The notes under the pieces: generated by a model | Seen by the model: only the letters and a program-made list of their open reading frames with translations | Database searches by the model: none | Told to the model about the DNA's origin: nothing | Position numbers and translations under genes: made by a program | Shown: positions 57,189 to 64,000 of the stretch, piece by piece | Layout: each line of letters starts with the position of its first letter | Numbering within the stretch: the first letter of the stretch is position 1 | Assembly: GCA_029945725.1 (NCBI GenBank) | Contig: JAQSDB010000002.1 | Coordinates: 186,001 to 250,000 of the forward strand | Direction of reading: 5' to 3' | DNA from: a bacterium | GTDB lineage: Bacteria; Pseudomonadota; Gammaproteobacteria; Pseudomonadales; Moraxellaceae | Length of the DNA stretch: 64,000 nucleotides

Positions 57189-59057
57189 ATGCGTTCTGCT
57201 CCGTGGAAATACCTGCTGATCGCCGTCGTCATGCTGATCAGTCTGGTTTACTCCCTGCCCAATCTTTATCCCGATGAGCCCGCCATCCAGATTTCCGGTT
57301 CCAGCGTCACGGTACCGGCGGATCAGGCGGTGCTGGAAAGTGCGACGCGCGCGCTGAATGTGGCGGGCATTGCCTTTCATGGTGCCGAAATCCAGCCCAA
57401 GGGAATTTTGCTGCGCGTCAACAGCAGCAATGACCAGTTGCGTGCCCAGGATGCGGTGCGCCGTGAACTGGGTGACCGCTATGTGGTGGCCCTCAATCTG
57501 GCGGCGACCACACCGAAGTGGCTGAAAGCCCTGGGCGCGGCGCCAATGAAGCTGGGTCTGGATCTGCGCGGTGGTGTGCACTTCCTGCTTGAAGTCGACA
57601 TGAGCAAGGCACTGGAACAGCGTCAGGAAACCTATGTCACCGACATCAAGTCCAAGCTGCGCGAGAAGAAAGTCGCCTATCGCAGTGTTGCCGAGCGCGA
57701 TCAGGGGCTGGCGCTGAAGTTTGAAAAGGCCGCTGACCGTGACACTGCAGAAGCACTGCTGAAAAGCGAGTTCAACGAGTTCACCTTTGCGCGTCGCGAT
57801 GCTGCCGACGGCTTTTATACTGATCTTGATTTCACGCCGCAGAAATTGCGCGAGCTGTCTGACTACGCTGTCAGCCAGAATCTCACGACTATCCGTAATC
57901 GTGTGAATGAACTCGGTGTGGCGGAATCCGTAGTGCAGCGTCAGGGCTCCAACCGCATTGTGGTGGAGCTGCCGGGCCTGCAGGACACGGCAGAAGCCAA
58001 ACGTATTCTGGGTCGTACCGCCAGCCTGGAATTCCGGTTTGTGGATTCGGAGCATAACGGCGAAACCGTGAATGGCGTGGCGCCGCCCGGTACCGAGCTG
58101 TTTCCTTTCAAGGAAAACCGCCAGCCTCCGGTATTGCTGCAAAAACGCAAGATTGTCACCGGCGATCGTGTGGTGGGTGCACAGTCCGGGTTTGACGAGA
58201 ATTCCAATTCCCAGGTCAATATTTCCCTCGATTCCCGCGGTGGCAAGCTGATGGCCGATGCCACCCGTGAAAACGTCGGCAAGCAGATGGCCGTGCTGTT
58301 TGTGGAAACCAAACAGAAGTCGCGCTACGTCACCGACGCCAGCGGCAAGCAGATTGAAATGCGCGAGCAGGTGGTGGAAAAGAACGTGATTAACCGCGCC
58401 ACCATCCAGTCCATGCTGGGTTCACAGTTCCGCATCACCGGTCTGGATTCGCCGGCAGAAGCGGCAGAACTGGCGCTGCTGCTGCGTGCGGGTGCCCTTG
58501 CTGCGCCCATGTACTTTGTGGAGGAGCGCACCATTGGCCCGACACTGGGTCAGGAAAACATCACCAAGGGTGTGCAGTCGACGGTGGTGGGCTTTGCGCT
58601 TGTTGCCATCTTCATGGTGATTTTCTACCACGTGTTTGGTGTGGTCGCGAATATTGCCTTGATGATCAATGTTGCGATTGTCGTGGCGGTGATGGGCTGG
58701 GTTGGAGCGGCACTGTCGCTGCCCGGTATTGCCGGTATCGTGCTGACCGTGGGCATGGCGGTGGATGCGAATGTGCTGATTTACGAGCGTATTCGTGAGG
58801 AGCTGCAGCGCGGGCTTTCGCCGTACTCTGCCATTGTTGCCGGTTATGACCGTGCCTTCACCACGATTATCGATTCGCATGTCACCACACTGGTGGTTGC
58901 CGTCATCCTGTTTGCGGTGGGGGCGGGCCCGGTCAAGGGTTTTGCCGTCACGCTTTTTATCGGCATTCTCTCTTCGCTGTTTACGTCGATTACGGCAACG
59001 CGCGCGATTGTGGATCTGATCTACGGTCGCCGTGGCGTGACCAAACTAAGTATTTGA
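57189..59057 (+). CDS. secD: Protein translocase subunit SecD
   Basis: SecD and SecF use the proton gradient to pull proteins out on the periplasmic side. The 622-residue protein has TM1 (WKYLLIAVVMLISLVYSLPNLYPD), the D1 motif LGLDLRGGVHFLLEVD, a large periplasmic P1 domain, and five C-terminal helices with GMAVDANVLIYERIREEL. The frame is open slightly upstream (57162), but the ATG at 57189 has GAGG 8 bases before it and a proper N-terminus. It is 13 bases from secF. Confidence 0.97.
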   Translation: MRSAPWKYLLIAVVMLISLVYSLPNLYPDEPAIQISGSSVTVPADQAVLESATRALNVAGIAFHGAEIQPKGILLRVNSSNDQLRAQDAVRRELGDRYVVALNLAATTPKWLKALGAAPMKLGLDLRGGVHFLLEVDMSKALEQRQETYVTDIKSKLREKKVAYRSVAERDQGLALKFEKAADRDTAEALLKSEFNEFTFARRDAADGFYTDLDFTPQKLRELSDYAVSQNLTTIRNRVNELGVAESVVQRQGSNRIVVELPGLQDTAEAKRILGRTASLEFRFVDSEHNGETVNGVAPPGTELFPFKENRQPPVLLQKRKIVTGDRVVGAQSGFDENSNSQVNISLDSRGGKLMADATRENVGKQMAVLFVETKQKSRYVTDASGKQIEMREQVVEKNVINRATIQSMLGSQFRITGLDSPAEAAELALLLRAGALAAPMYFVEERTIGPTLGQENITKGVQSTVVGFALVAIFMVIFYHVFGVVANIALMINVAIVVAVMGWVGAALSLPGIAGIVLTVGMAVDANVLIYERIREELQRGLSPYSAIVAGYDRAFTTIIDSHVTTLVVAVILFAVGAGPVKGFAVTLFIGILSSLFTSITATRAIVDLIYGRRGVTKLSI

Positions 59058-59070
59058 GGAGGAGCGGATC

Positions 59071-59991
59071 ATGTTTGAAGAACGCATCATTCGTTTCATG
59101 CGCTTGCGCAAACCGATTGCCATTGTGTCTCTGGTGTTTGTGCTGGTTGCGCTGGGCTCATTTTTCACGCGCGGACTGAATCTGGGGCAGGATTTCACGG
59201 GCGGTACATCGGCTGAAATCAATTACCTCAAGTCAGTTGACCAGGATGCGGTCCTTGCGGCGCTGCACAAGGCCGGTTTTCACGATGCCATTGTGCAGCA
59301 TCTGGATCGTGCTTCCGATGTGCTGGTACGCATGCCGGTACAGAAAGGCCATGAGACCAGCATCAGTGCCGATCTGCTGAAAGCGGTCAATTTTGATGCG
59401 GCCAACCCGGCAGTGGTCAAGCAGGTCGACAGTGTCGGCTCGCAAGTCGGTGACGAGCTCTACCAGCAGTCTGTGCTGGCCGTGGTGATTTCGCTGTTCC
59501 TGATGATGGTGTACGTGGCCTTCCGTTTCCGCTTCAAGTTTGCGGTGGGGGCGGTGGTTTCGCTGGCGCATGACGTGATCATCACCGTGGGTATTTTCTC
59601 GATTTTCGGCTGGCCGTTTGACCTGACGGTGCTGGCCGCCGTGCTGGCGCTGATCGGCTACTCGCTGAACGACACGATTGTGGTGTTCGACCGTATTCGT
59701 GAAAACTTCCGCAAGCTGCGCAAGTACACGGCCGAGGAAGTTGTTGATCTGTCCCTCACGGAAACACTGCGTCGTACCGTGATGACGGTGTCTACGGTGA
59801 TTCTGGTGGTGCTGGCGCTGCTCTTCCTCGGCGGACCTGCCCTGAAGTGGTTCTCGGTGGCACTGCTGATCGGTTTGCTGGTGGGTACCTACTCCTCCAT
59901 CTATATCGCCACCAGCTATGCACTGGCCATGGGGCTCTCCAAGGAGGATTTCGTCATCCCCGTGAAGACGGAAGAAGACGATCGCCCCTGA
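59071..59991 (+). CDS. secF: Protein translocase subunit SecF
   Basis: The 306-residue partner of SecD, with six membrane helices, the LGQDFTGGTSAEI motif after TM1 and LIGYSLNDTIVVFDRIREN in TM4-5. GAGGAGGAG lies upstream of the ATG. The gene ends the queA-tgt-yajC-secD-secF unit, and a terminator follows. Confidence 0.97.
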   Translation: MFEERIIRFMRLRKPIAIVSLVFVLVALGSFFTRGLNLGQDFTGGTSAEINYLKSVDQDAVLAALHKAGFHDAIVQHLDRASDVLVRMPVQKGHETSISADLLKAVNFDAANPAVVKQVDSVGSQVGDELYQQSVLAVVISLFLMMVYVAFRFRFKFAVGAVVSLAHDVIITVGIFSIFGWPFDLTVLAAVLALIGYSLNDTIVVFDRIRENFRKLRKYTAEEVVDLSLTETLRRTVMTVSTVILVVLALLFLGGPALKWFSVALLIGLLVGTYSSIYIATSYALAMGLSKEDFVIPVKTEEDDRP

Positions 59992-60007
59992 GTATTGATG
60001 AGTGTGA

Positions 60008-60038
60008 AAACAAAGCCGGGCCTGTGCCCGGCTTTGTT
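60008..60038 (+). terminator. Terminator between secF and the hybrid kinase
   Basis: AACAAAGCCGGGC and GCCCGGCTTTGTT form a 13-bp perfect stem around CTGT, 16 bases after the secF stop. The hairpin is symmetric enough to serve the convergent kinase gene, whose stop lies ~130 bases away. Confidence 0.78.
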
Positions 60039-60165
60039 GTTTCTGTGCCGGCCAAGCCTGGCCATTGCCGGATTAGGGGCTGCTGCCTGCGATGGATTGC
60101 ACGGGTATTCGTGATGCCTGGTCCTGGCGAAAGGCTGGCGGCGGCCGTGGCGTGCGGGGAAGGGG

Positions 60166-62541
60166 TCAGCCCAGCACGCTGTTCAGTTTTTCGACCAGTT
60201 TCGAGAGCAGCAACGGCTTGGAAAGATAGTCATCCATGCCGGCCATGAGGCACTGCTGGCGATGCTGCGGCAGTGCATGCGCCGTGAGGGCAATGATGTG
60301 CAGGGGTTTGCGCTTGTGCTGCTGCTCCCAGATGCGCAGGCGGCGAGTGGTTTCAAAGCCGTCCATGAACGGCATTTCGCAGTCCATGAAAACCAGATCA
60401 AATATTTCCTCGTCATTGTCGAGGATATCCAGTGCTTCCTGCCCGCTGCTGGCCATGCGCGCCCTGATGCCGACTTTTTGCAGGAAACCGCGAATGACGA
60501 GCTGATTGATGGGATTGTCTTCCACGACCAGTGCGCGTACGCCGACAAACATGGCGGGTGAGGGAACTTGGCGGGCATCAGGCAGGGCGGGGTTGGCCGT
60601 TGCCGTTTTCAGCAACACATTAAAACGGAAAACAGTGCCCTTGCCAGGCTGGCTGCTGGCGATGATGTGGCCGTGCATGAGCTCCACGAGCTGTCTGCTG
60701 ATCGCCAGCCCCAGGCCGGAGCCGCCGTATTCGCGCGAGGTTGACGAGTCTGCCTGCACAAATGACTCAAACAGTCCGGGAATTTTTTCCGGGGCAATAC
60801 CAATGCCGGAGTCTTCCACTTCAAAGCGCAGGCGCACGCGGGTACTGGTGTTTTCCTCCACGCTGGTGCGCAGGAAAACATTGCCGTATTCGGTGAATTT
60901 TATGGCATTGCTGAGCAGGTTCAGCAGGATCTGGCGCAGCCTCCCGGCATCACCACATACGTAAGTTGGCAAGTCCTGTGAGCGCTCGCAAACCAGGGAG
61001 AGCGATTTTTCCCGGGCGCTGAGGCTGAAAACCTGAATGCATTCATCCAGCAGATCCGGAAGATTGAAGTCCACCATCTCCAGCTCGGTTTTTCCGGACG
61101 CAATTTTCGAATAATCGAGGATGTCATTGATGACATTCAGCAGCGCGTGACCGGAGCTGTAGAGCGTATCCACATAGTTTTTTTGCGTCTCATCCATGGT
61201 GGTGTCTTGCAGCAACTGCGTAATGCCCAGCAGGGCATTCATGGGCGTGCGGATTTCATGGCTCATCTTGGCCAGAAACTCGGTCTTGGCTGCATTTTCG
61301 GCTTCGGCGCGCAGGGTGGCCTGCTCCTGCTTCAGTCGTTCGTCCTTCAGTTTGTTCATGCGGCTGGCCAGAGCCAGTGCCAGTAGAAGCTGTTGCAGGA
61401 TGAAGGTGACCTCCATGCCGTTCAGGGTGAGCAGAACGGGCAGGCCGGGGAAGAGCCCGAAGCTTTGCAGTGACAGCATCGATGCCATGAGGATCAGTAA
61501 TCCCCACGCGAGGAGGAAAAGCCGTGCTTCCCTCATGCCCTCATGCAGGCGCATGACGGCGATACAGGTAATGGCGATCAGTGTGGCAATGGCGACTACG
61601 GGCTGCAGCTGGTAGGCAAGACCAAGCGGCAGGATGAACTGCAAGGCGCTGAGGCTGAAGCCGGTGACAGCGATCGCAAGCAGTAGTTTGTTCGCTGCTT
61701 TCCATGTGTGCGTGGAGAGATAGTCGCGAGTAAATAACGCCGCTGAGCCCAGTACGAGGAATACAAACAGCAGTTGCGCGTGGTTATTCCATTGCGGGGA
61801 ATCGGGCCAGAGGCGATAGGCCATGCCCTCAAAGCAAAGCAGATAGGAAAAGGTGGCAGCGATATAGATAACGTAAAAGCGGTAGACTTTTTCGCGCACG
61901 GCCAGCCAGAGGAAAAGGTGATAAATGATAAGGCCGAAGGTGATGCCAAAGCCGGCGCCGTGCAGCCATTCCTCTACTTCATGCTGATTGGCATAGGTTT
62001 CCGGGCTCATCAACAGCATGGGCACATTGATTGAGCTGGTGCTGGCAACGCGCAGGAAATAGTCCTGCTGCAGCCCCGCCGCAAGTGTGAGCGGGATGGT
62101 GTAGGCGCGGGTTCCGAGGGGGCGTTTATTGAAGGCCTGGGTATCGCCGAGCCCCCAGTAGGTCTGTGCCGTGTTGCCCGGGGCATACAGTTCAATGCGG
62201 TCAAGCGCGGGGTAGTTGATCTGGAATATCAGGGGCAGTGCAGCAGCACTGTTGTTTTCAAGACGGAAACGGAACCAGCACGCACCCTGGTGAAAACCGA
62301 AAACGATGGTGGGGTGGGCAAGAGGCTCGAAGGGCGTCTTTTCGGCGCCTTCCAGTGTCAGCCGGCCGGTCTGGTCGCAAAAATAGGCAACATGCGGCTC
62401 CAGTCTGACGGCAGTGAAGTGGGGGCCCAGCAGCAGGGGTGTGGTCCCGGCGGCGTGTGCCTGCAGCCCGCACAGCCACAGCAGGGCAAGGAGAAACAGC
62501 CTGCCTTCTTTGGGCAGCTTGAGAAAGTTCCGGTAATGCAC
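60166..62541 (-). CDS. Hybrid sensor histidine kinase with 7TMR-DISM sensor and receiver domain
   Basis: A 791-residue membrane kinase. A signal peptide (LFLLALLWLCGLQAHAA) leads to a periplasmic 7TMR-DISMED2 domain (~25-165), seven membrane helices (~175-385), a coiled coil, HisKA with His428 (KMSHEIRTPMNALLG), a HATPase domain (NLLSNAIKFT, DSGIGI, GSGLGLAI) and a receiver with Asp720 (VFMDCEMPFMDG). DISM sensors are thought to bind carbohydrates or other small ligands. A GTG at 62541 with GAGGG upstream is chosen; an ATG at 62577 adds 12 residues but sits right behind a hairpin with no ribosome binding site. Confidence 0.9.
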   Translation of the reverse strand: MHYRNFLKLPKEGRLFLLALLWLCGLQAHAAGTTPLLLGPHFTAVRLEPHVAYFCDQTGRLTLEGAEKTPFEPLAHPTIVFGFHQGACWFRFRLENNSAAALPLIFQINYPALDRIELYAPGNTAQTYWGLGDTQAFNKRPLGTRAYTIPLTLAAGLQQDYFLRVASTSSINVPMLLMSPETYANQHEVEEWLHGAGFGITFGLIIYHLFLWLAVREKVYRFYVIYIAATFSYLLCFEGMAYRLWPDSPQWNNHAQLLFVFLVLGSAALFTRDYLSTHTWKAANKLLLAIAVTGFSLSALQFILPLGLAYQLQPVVAIATLIAITCIAVMRLHEGMREARLFLLAWGLLILMASMLSLQSFGLFPGLPVLLTLNGMEVTFILQQLLLALALASRMNKLKDERLKQEQATLRAEAENAAKTEFLAKMSHEIRTPMNALLGITQLLQDTTMDETQKNYVDTLYSSGHALLNVINDILDYSKIASGKTELEMVDFNLPDLLDECIQVFSLSAREKSLSLVCERSQDLPTYVCGDAGRLRQILLNLLSNAIKFTEYGNVFLRTSVEENTSTRVRLRFEVEDSGIGIAPEKIPGLFESFVQADSSTSREYGGSGLGLAISRQLVELMHGHIIASSQPGKGTVFRFNVLLKTATANPALPDARQVPSPAMFVGVRALVVEDNPINQLVIRGFLQKVGIRARMASSGQEALDILDNDEEIFDLVFMDCEMPFMDGFETTRRLRIWEQQHKRKPLHIIALTAHALPQHRQQCLMAGMDDYLSKPLLLSKLVEKLNSVLG

Positions 62542-62579
62542 GCCAAGCCCTCGATCCGTAAGGGGATTGTCGATCATAA

Positions 62580-62613
62580 CAGCCCGGCCACGGGGCAGAT
62601 GCCGGCCGGGCTG
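62580..62613 (-). other. Hairpin between suhB and the hybrid kinase gene
   Basis: CAGCCCGGC and GCCGGGCTG form a 9-bp GC stem around a 16-base loop. On the minus strand it follows the suhB stop by about 12 bases and has only TTATG after it, so termination would be weak. It ends two bases before the ATG at 62577, which argues against that start. Confidence 0.5.
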
Positions 62614-62625
62614 CAGGTCAGCGGT

Positions 62626-63441
62626 TTACTTGCGCAGACTGTCGTTCAGGTGGGGTGACAGTGTGGTCAGCAATGACTTCAGCAACTTGGGGTTGCCGGC
62701 AACCACATTGCCGGAGTCGAGATAGTTGTGGCCGCCGGAAAAGTCACTGACGAGGCCGCCGGCTTCGCGAATCAGCAGGTCGCCTGCGGCGACATCCCAG
62801 GACTGCAGGCCGAATTCAAAGAAGCCATCAAGGCGACCGGCCGCCACATAGGCGAGATCAAGCGAGGCGGCGCCGGCACGGCGGATGCCGGCGGTTTGCC
62901 TGGCCACGTCCTTGAACATGCCGAGATAGTTGTCCATATGTGCCTGCTGATCCGGGCGGAAAGGAAAGCCGGTACCAATGAGGCCGCCTTCCAGGTTCTT
63001 GCGGCTGGTGACGCGCAGGCGTTTGCCATTCATGGAGGCGCCGCGACCGCGGCTGCCGGTGAATTCCTCGCGACGCATCGGGTCCAGCACCACGCCATGT
63101 TCGGTCACGCCCTTGTATTGCACGGCGATGGACACGGCAAACTGCGGGAAACCATGGATGAAGTTGGTGGTGCCGTCGAGGGGGTCAATGATCCAGAGCC
63201 AGTCCGCGCCTTCTCCCTTGCCTTCGCTCAGGCCGGTTTCTTCGCCGAGAAAGCTGTGGTTGGGATAGGTCTTCTGCAACACATTGAGGATGGCTTTTTC
63301 GGCGGCGCGATCGACCTTGGTGACGAAATCGTTCAGGCCCTTGGCCTCAACGTCGACCAGATCCACGCGTTCGGCGGACTGGGAAATGATGTCGCCGGCG
63401 GCACGGGCGGCGCGCACCGCCATGTTGAGCATGGGTTGCAT
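62626..63441 (-). CDS. suhB: Inositol-1-monophosphatase SuhB
   Basis: A 271-residue Mg2+/Li+-sensitive phosphatase. Metal ligands are visible in GEETG (Glu67-Glu68), IDPLDGTTNFIHG (Asp86, Asp89) and the late SWDVAAGDLLIREAGG. In E. coli SuhB also binds RNA polymerase and NusA at rRNA operons. It is divergent from trmJ, as in E. coli. An in-frame ATG three codons later is an alternative start. Confidence 0.96.
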   Translation of the reverse strand: MQPMLNMAVRAARAAGDIISQSAERVDLVDVEAKGLNDFVTKVDRAAEKAILNVLQKTYPNHSFLGEETGLSEGKGEGADWLWIIDPLDGTTNFIHGFPQFAVSIAVQYKGVTEHGVVLDPMRREEFTGSRGRGASMNGKRLRVTSRKNLEGGLIGTGFPFRPDQQAHMDNYLGMFKDVARQTAGIRRAGAASLDLAYVAAGRLDGFFEFGLQSWDVAAGDLLIREAGGLVSDFSGGHNYLDSGNVVAGNPKLLKSLLTTLSPHLNDSLRK

Positions 63442-63618
63442 GGACAGACTCTGTGAAAGAACGGTGAGGGCGCGGATTGTAGCCGCTGGGCAGGGTGGCT
63501 GTTAACCCTAATTTGACGGCGGCGACAGGAATCCGGGTCCTGCATCCGGACGGGAGATAGCCAGCCCGGTATTTGTTACCATGCGCGGCCCTGCCCAGAG
63601 CTCGCCAGCGCCGTCATC

Positions 63619-64000
63619 ATGTTTGCCAATATCCGTATCGTTCTCGTCAATACCACCCTGCCGGCCAATATCGGATCGGCAGCGCGCGCCATGAAAACCA
63701 TGGGTCTTGCTGACTTGTACCTGGTCGATCCGAAGATTTTCCCCAGTGCCGAGGCCACGGCACTGGCGTCCGGCGCCTCCGACATCCTGGCCCGTGCCCG
63801 TATTGTCGGCACGCTGGAAGAGGCTGTGGCAGATTGTTCGCTGGTGATCGGCACCAGTGCACGCAGCCGCACCATTCCCTGGCCGCTGATGGATGCGCGG
63901 CAGGCCGGTGAGGCGGTGCGCATTGAATCGGAAACGCATGCGGTGGCGATTGTGTTTGGCCGCGAGGACCGCGGCCTGACCAACGAAGAGCTGCAGCGCT
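63619..64000 (+). CDS. trmJ: tRNA (cytidine/uridine-32-2'-O)-methyltransferase TrmJ, N-terminal part (runs off the window)
   Basis: A SPOUT-class enzyme that 2'-O-methylates position 32 of tRNA. The first 127 residues are present: IRIVLVNTTLPANIGSAARAMKTMGL, LYLVDPK, GTSARSRTIPWPLMDAR and the start of the SAM knot VAIVFGREDRGLTNEEL. The ATG at 63619 gives MFANIRIVLV, the usual start. The divergent neighbour suhB supports the call. The 3' end is beyond base 64000. Confidence 0.95.
   Translation, partial: MFANIRIVLVNTTLPANIGSAARAMKTMGLADLYLVDPKIFPSAEATALASGASDILARARIVGTLEEAVADCSLVIGTSARSRTIPWPLMDARQAGEAVRIESETHAVAIVFGREDRGLTNEELQR

Noticed and set aside
56754-58142. 462-codon open frame on the minus strand
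   Set aside because: It is antisense to yajC and secD, whose identities are certain, and has no recognisable domain.

Overview
The window looks like a continuous piece of a gammaproteobacterial chromosome, most like Pseudomonadales. The evidence is conserved gene order: M23 peptidase-secA-argJ-mutT, pilB-pilC-pilD-coaE-yacG, pepA-holC-valS divergent from lptF-lptG, and queA-tgt-yajC-secD-secF followed by suhB divergent from trmJ. The genus cannot be fixed from the sequence alone. The base composition is moderately GC-rich throughout, apart from one clearly AT-richer gene near 53 kb. I saw no insertion sequence, prophage, CRISPR array or rRNA operon.

Layout. 1-10.3 kb: housekeeping genes (peptidoglycan hydrolase end, SecA, ArgJ, a MutT/ThiE-like fusion), then a leftward type IV pilus block pilB-pilC-pilD-coaE-yacG. 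10.4-19.4 kb: a glycosylation-type block (two glycosyltransferases, an acyltransferase, a PLP aminotransferase, two paralogous multi-membrane proteins), then pilA with a sigma-54-like promoter, next to tRNA-Thr. This lies in the pilB-to-tRNA-Thr interval that is also the variable pilin locus of Pseudomonas aeruginosa, so it reads as a pilin plus pilin-modification cassette. 19.5-31.4 kb: a methyltransferase, then the leftward run pepA-holC-hypothetical-DUF2339-DUF3999-valS-adenylate cyclase/FHA. 31.6-38.6 kb: lptF-lptG, a PP2C phosphatase with a small membrane protein, a hydrolase-like gene, and a CBS-domain histidine kinase with a two-receiver regulator. 

38.6-43.8 kb holds, besides an RDD membrane protein, the most interesting cluster: a compact five-gene leftward operon encoding a diheme peroxidase-like lipoprotein, an outer-membrane porin, a periplasmic FMN-binding protein, an ApbE-type flavin transferase and a four-helix histidine-rich membrane protein. 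Its promoter overlaps a good Fur-box match. I read it as a candidate iron-regulated electron-transfer or metal-acquisition system across the cell envelope. 44-52.4 kb: a VF530 protein, a GtrB-like glycosyltransferase with a partner membrane protein, an MgtA-type Mg2+ ATPase, the Kup K+ transporter and a Cdd1-type helix-hairpin-helix protein. 52.7-53.9 kb: an AT-rich gene for a secreted protein of seven ~44-residue repeats, probably a beta-propeller. 54.2-64 kb: tRNA-Leu divergent from queA-tgt-yajC-secD-secF, then a hybrid sensor kinase, suhB and the start of trmJ.

Many long open frames opposite real genes are coding-strand shadows and are left out. Starts were moved inward from the longest open frame wherever a ribosome binding site, signal peptide, family length or stop/start overlap favoured it; those choices are stated in each entry.
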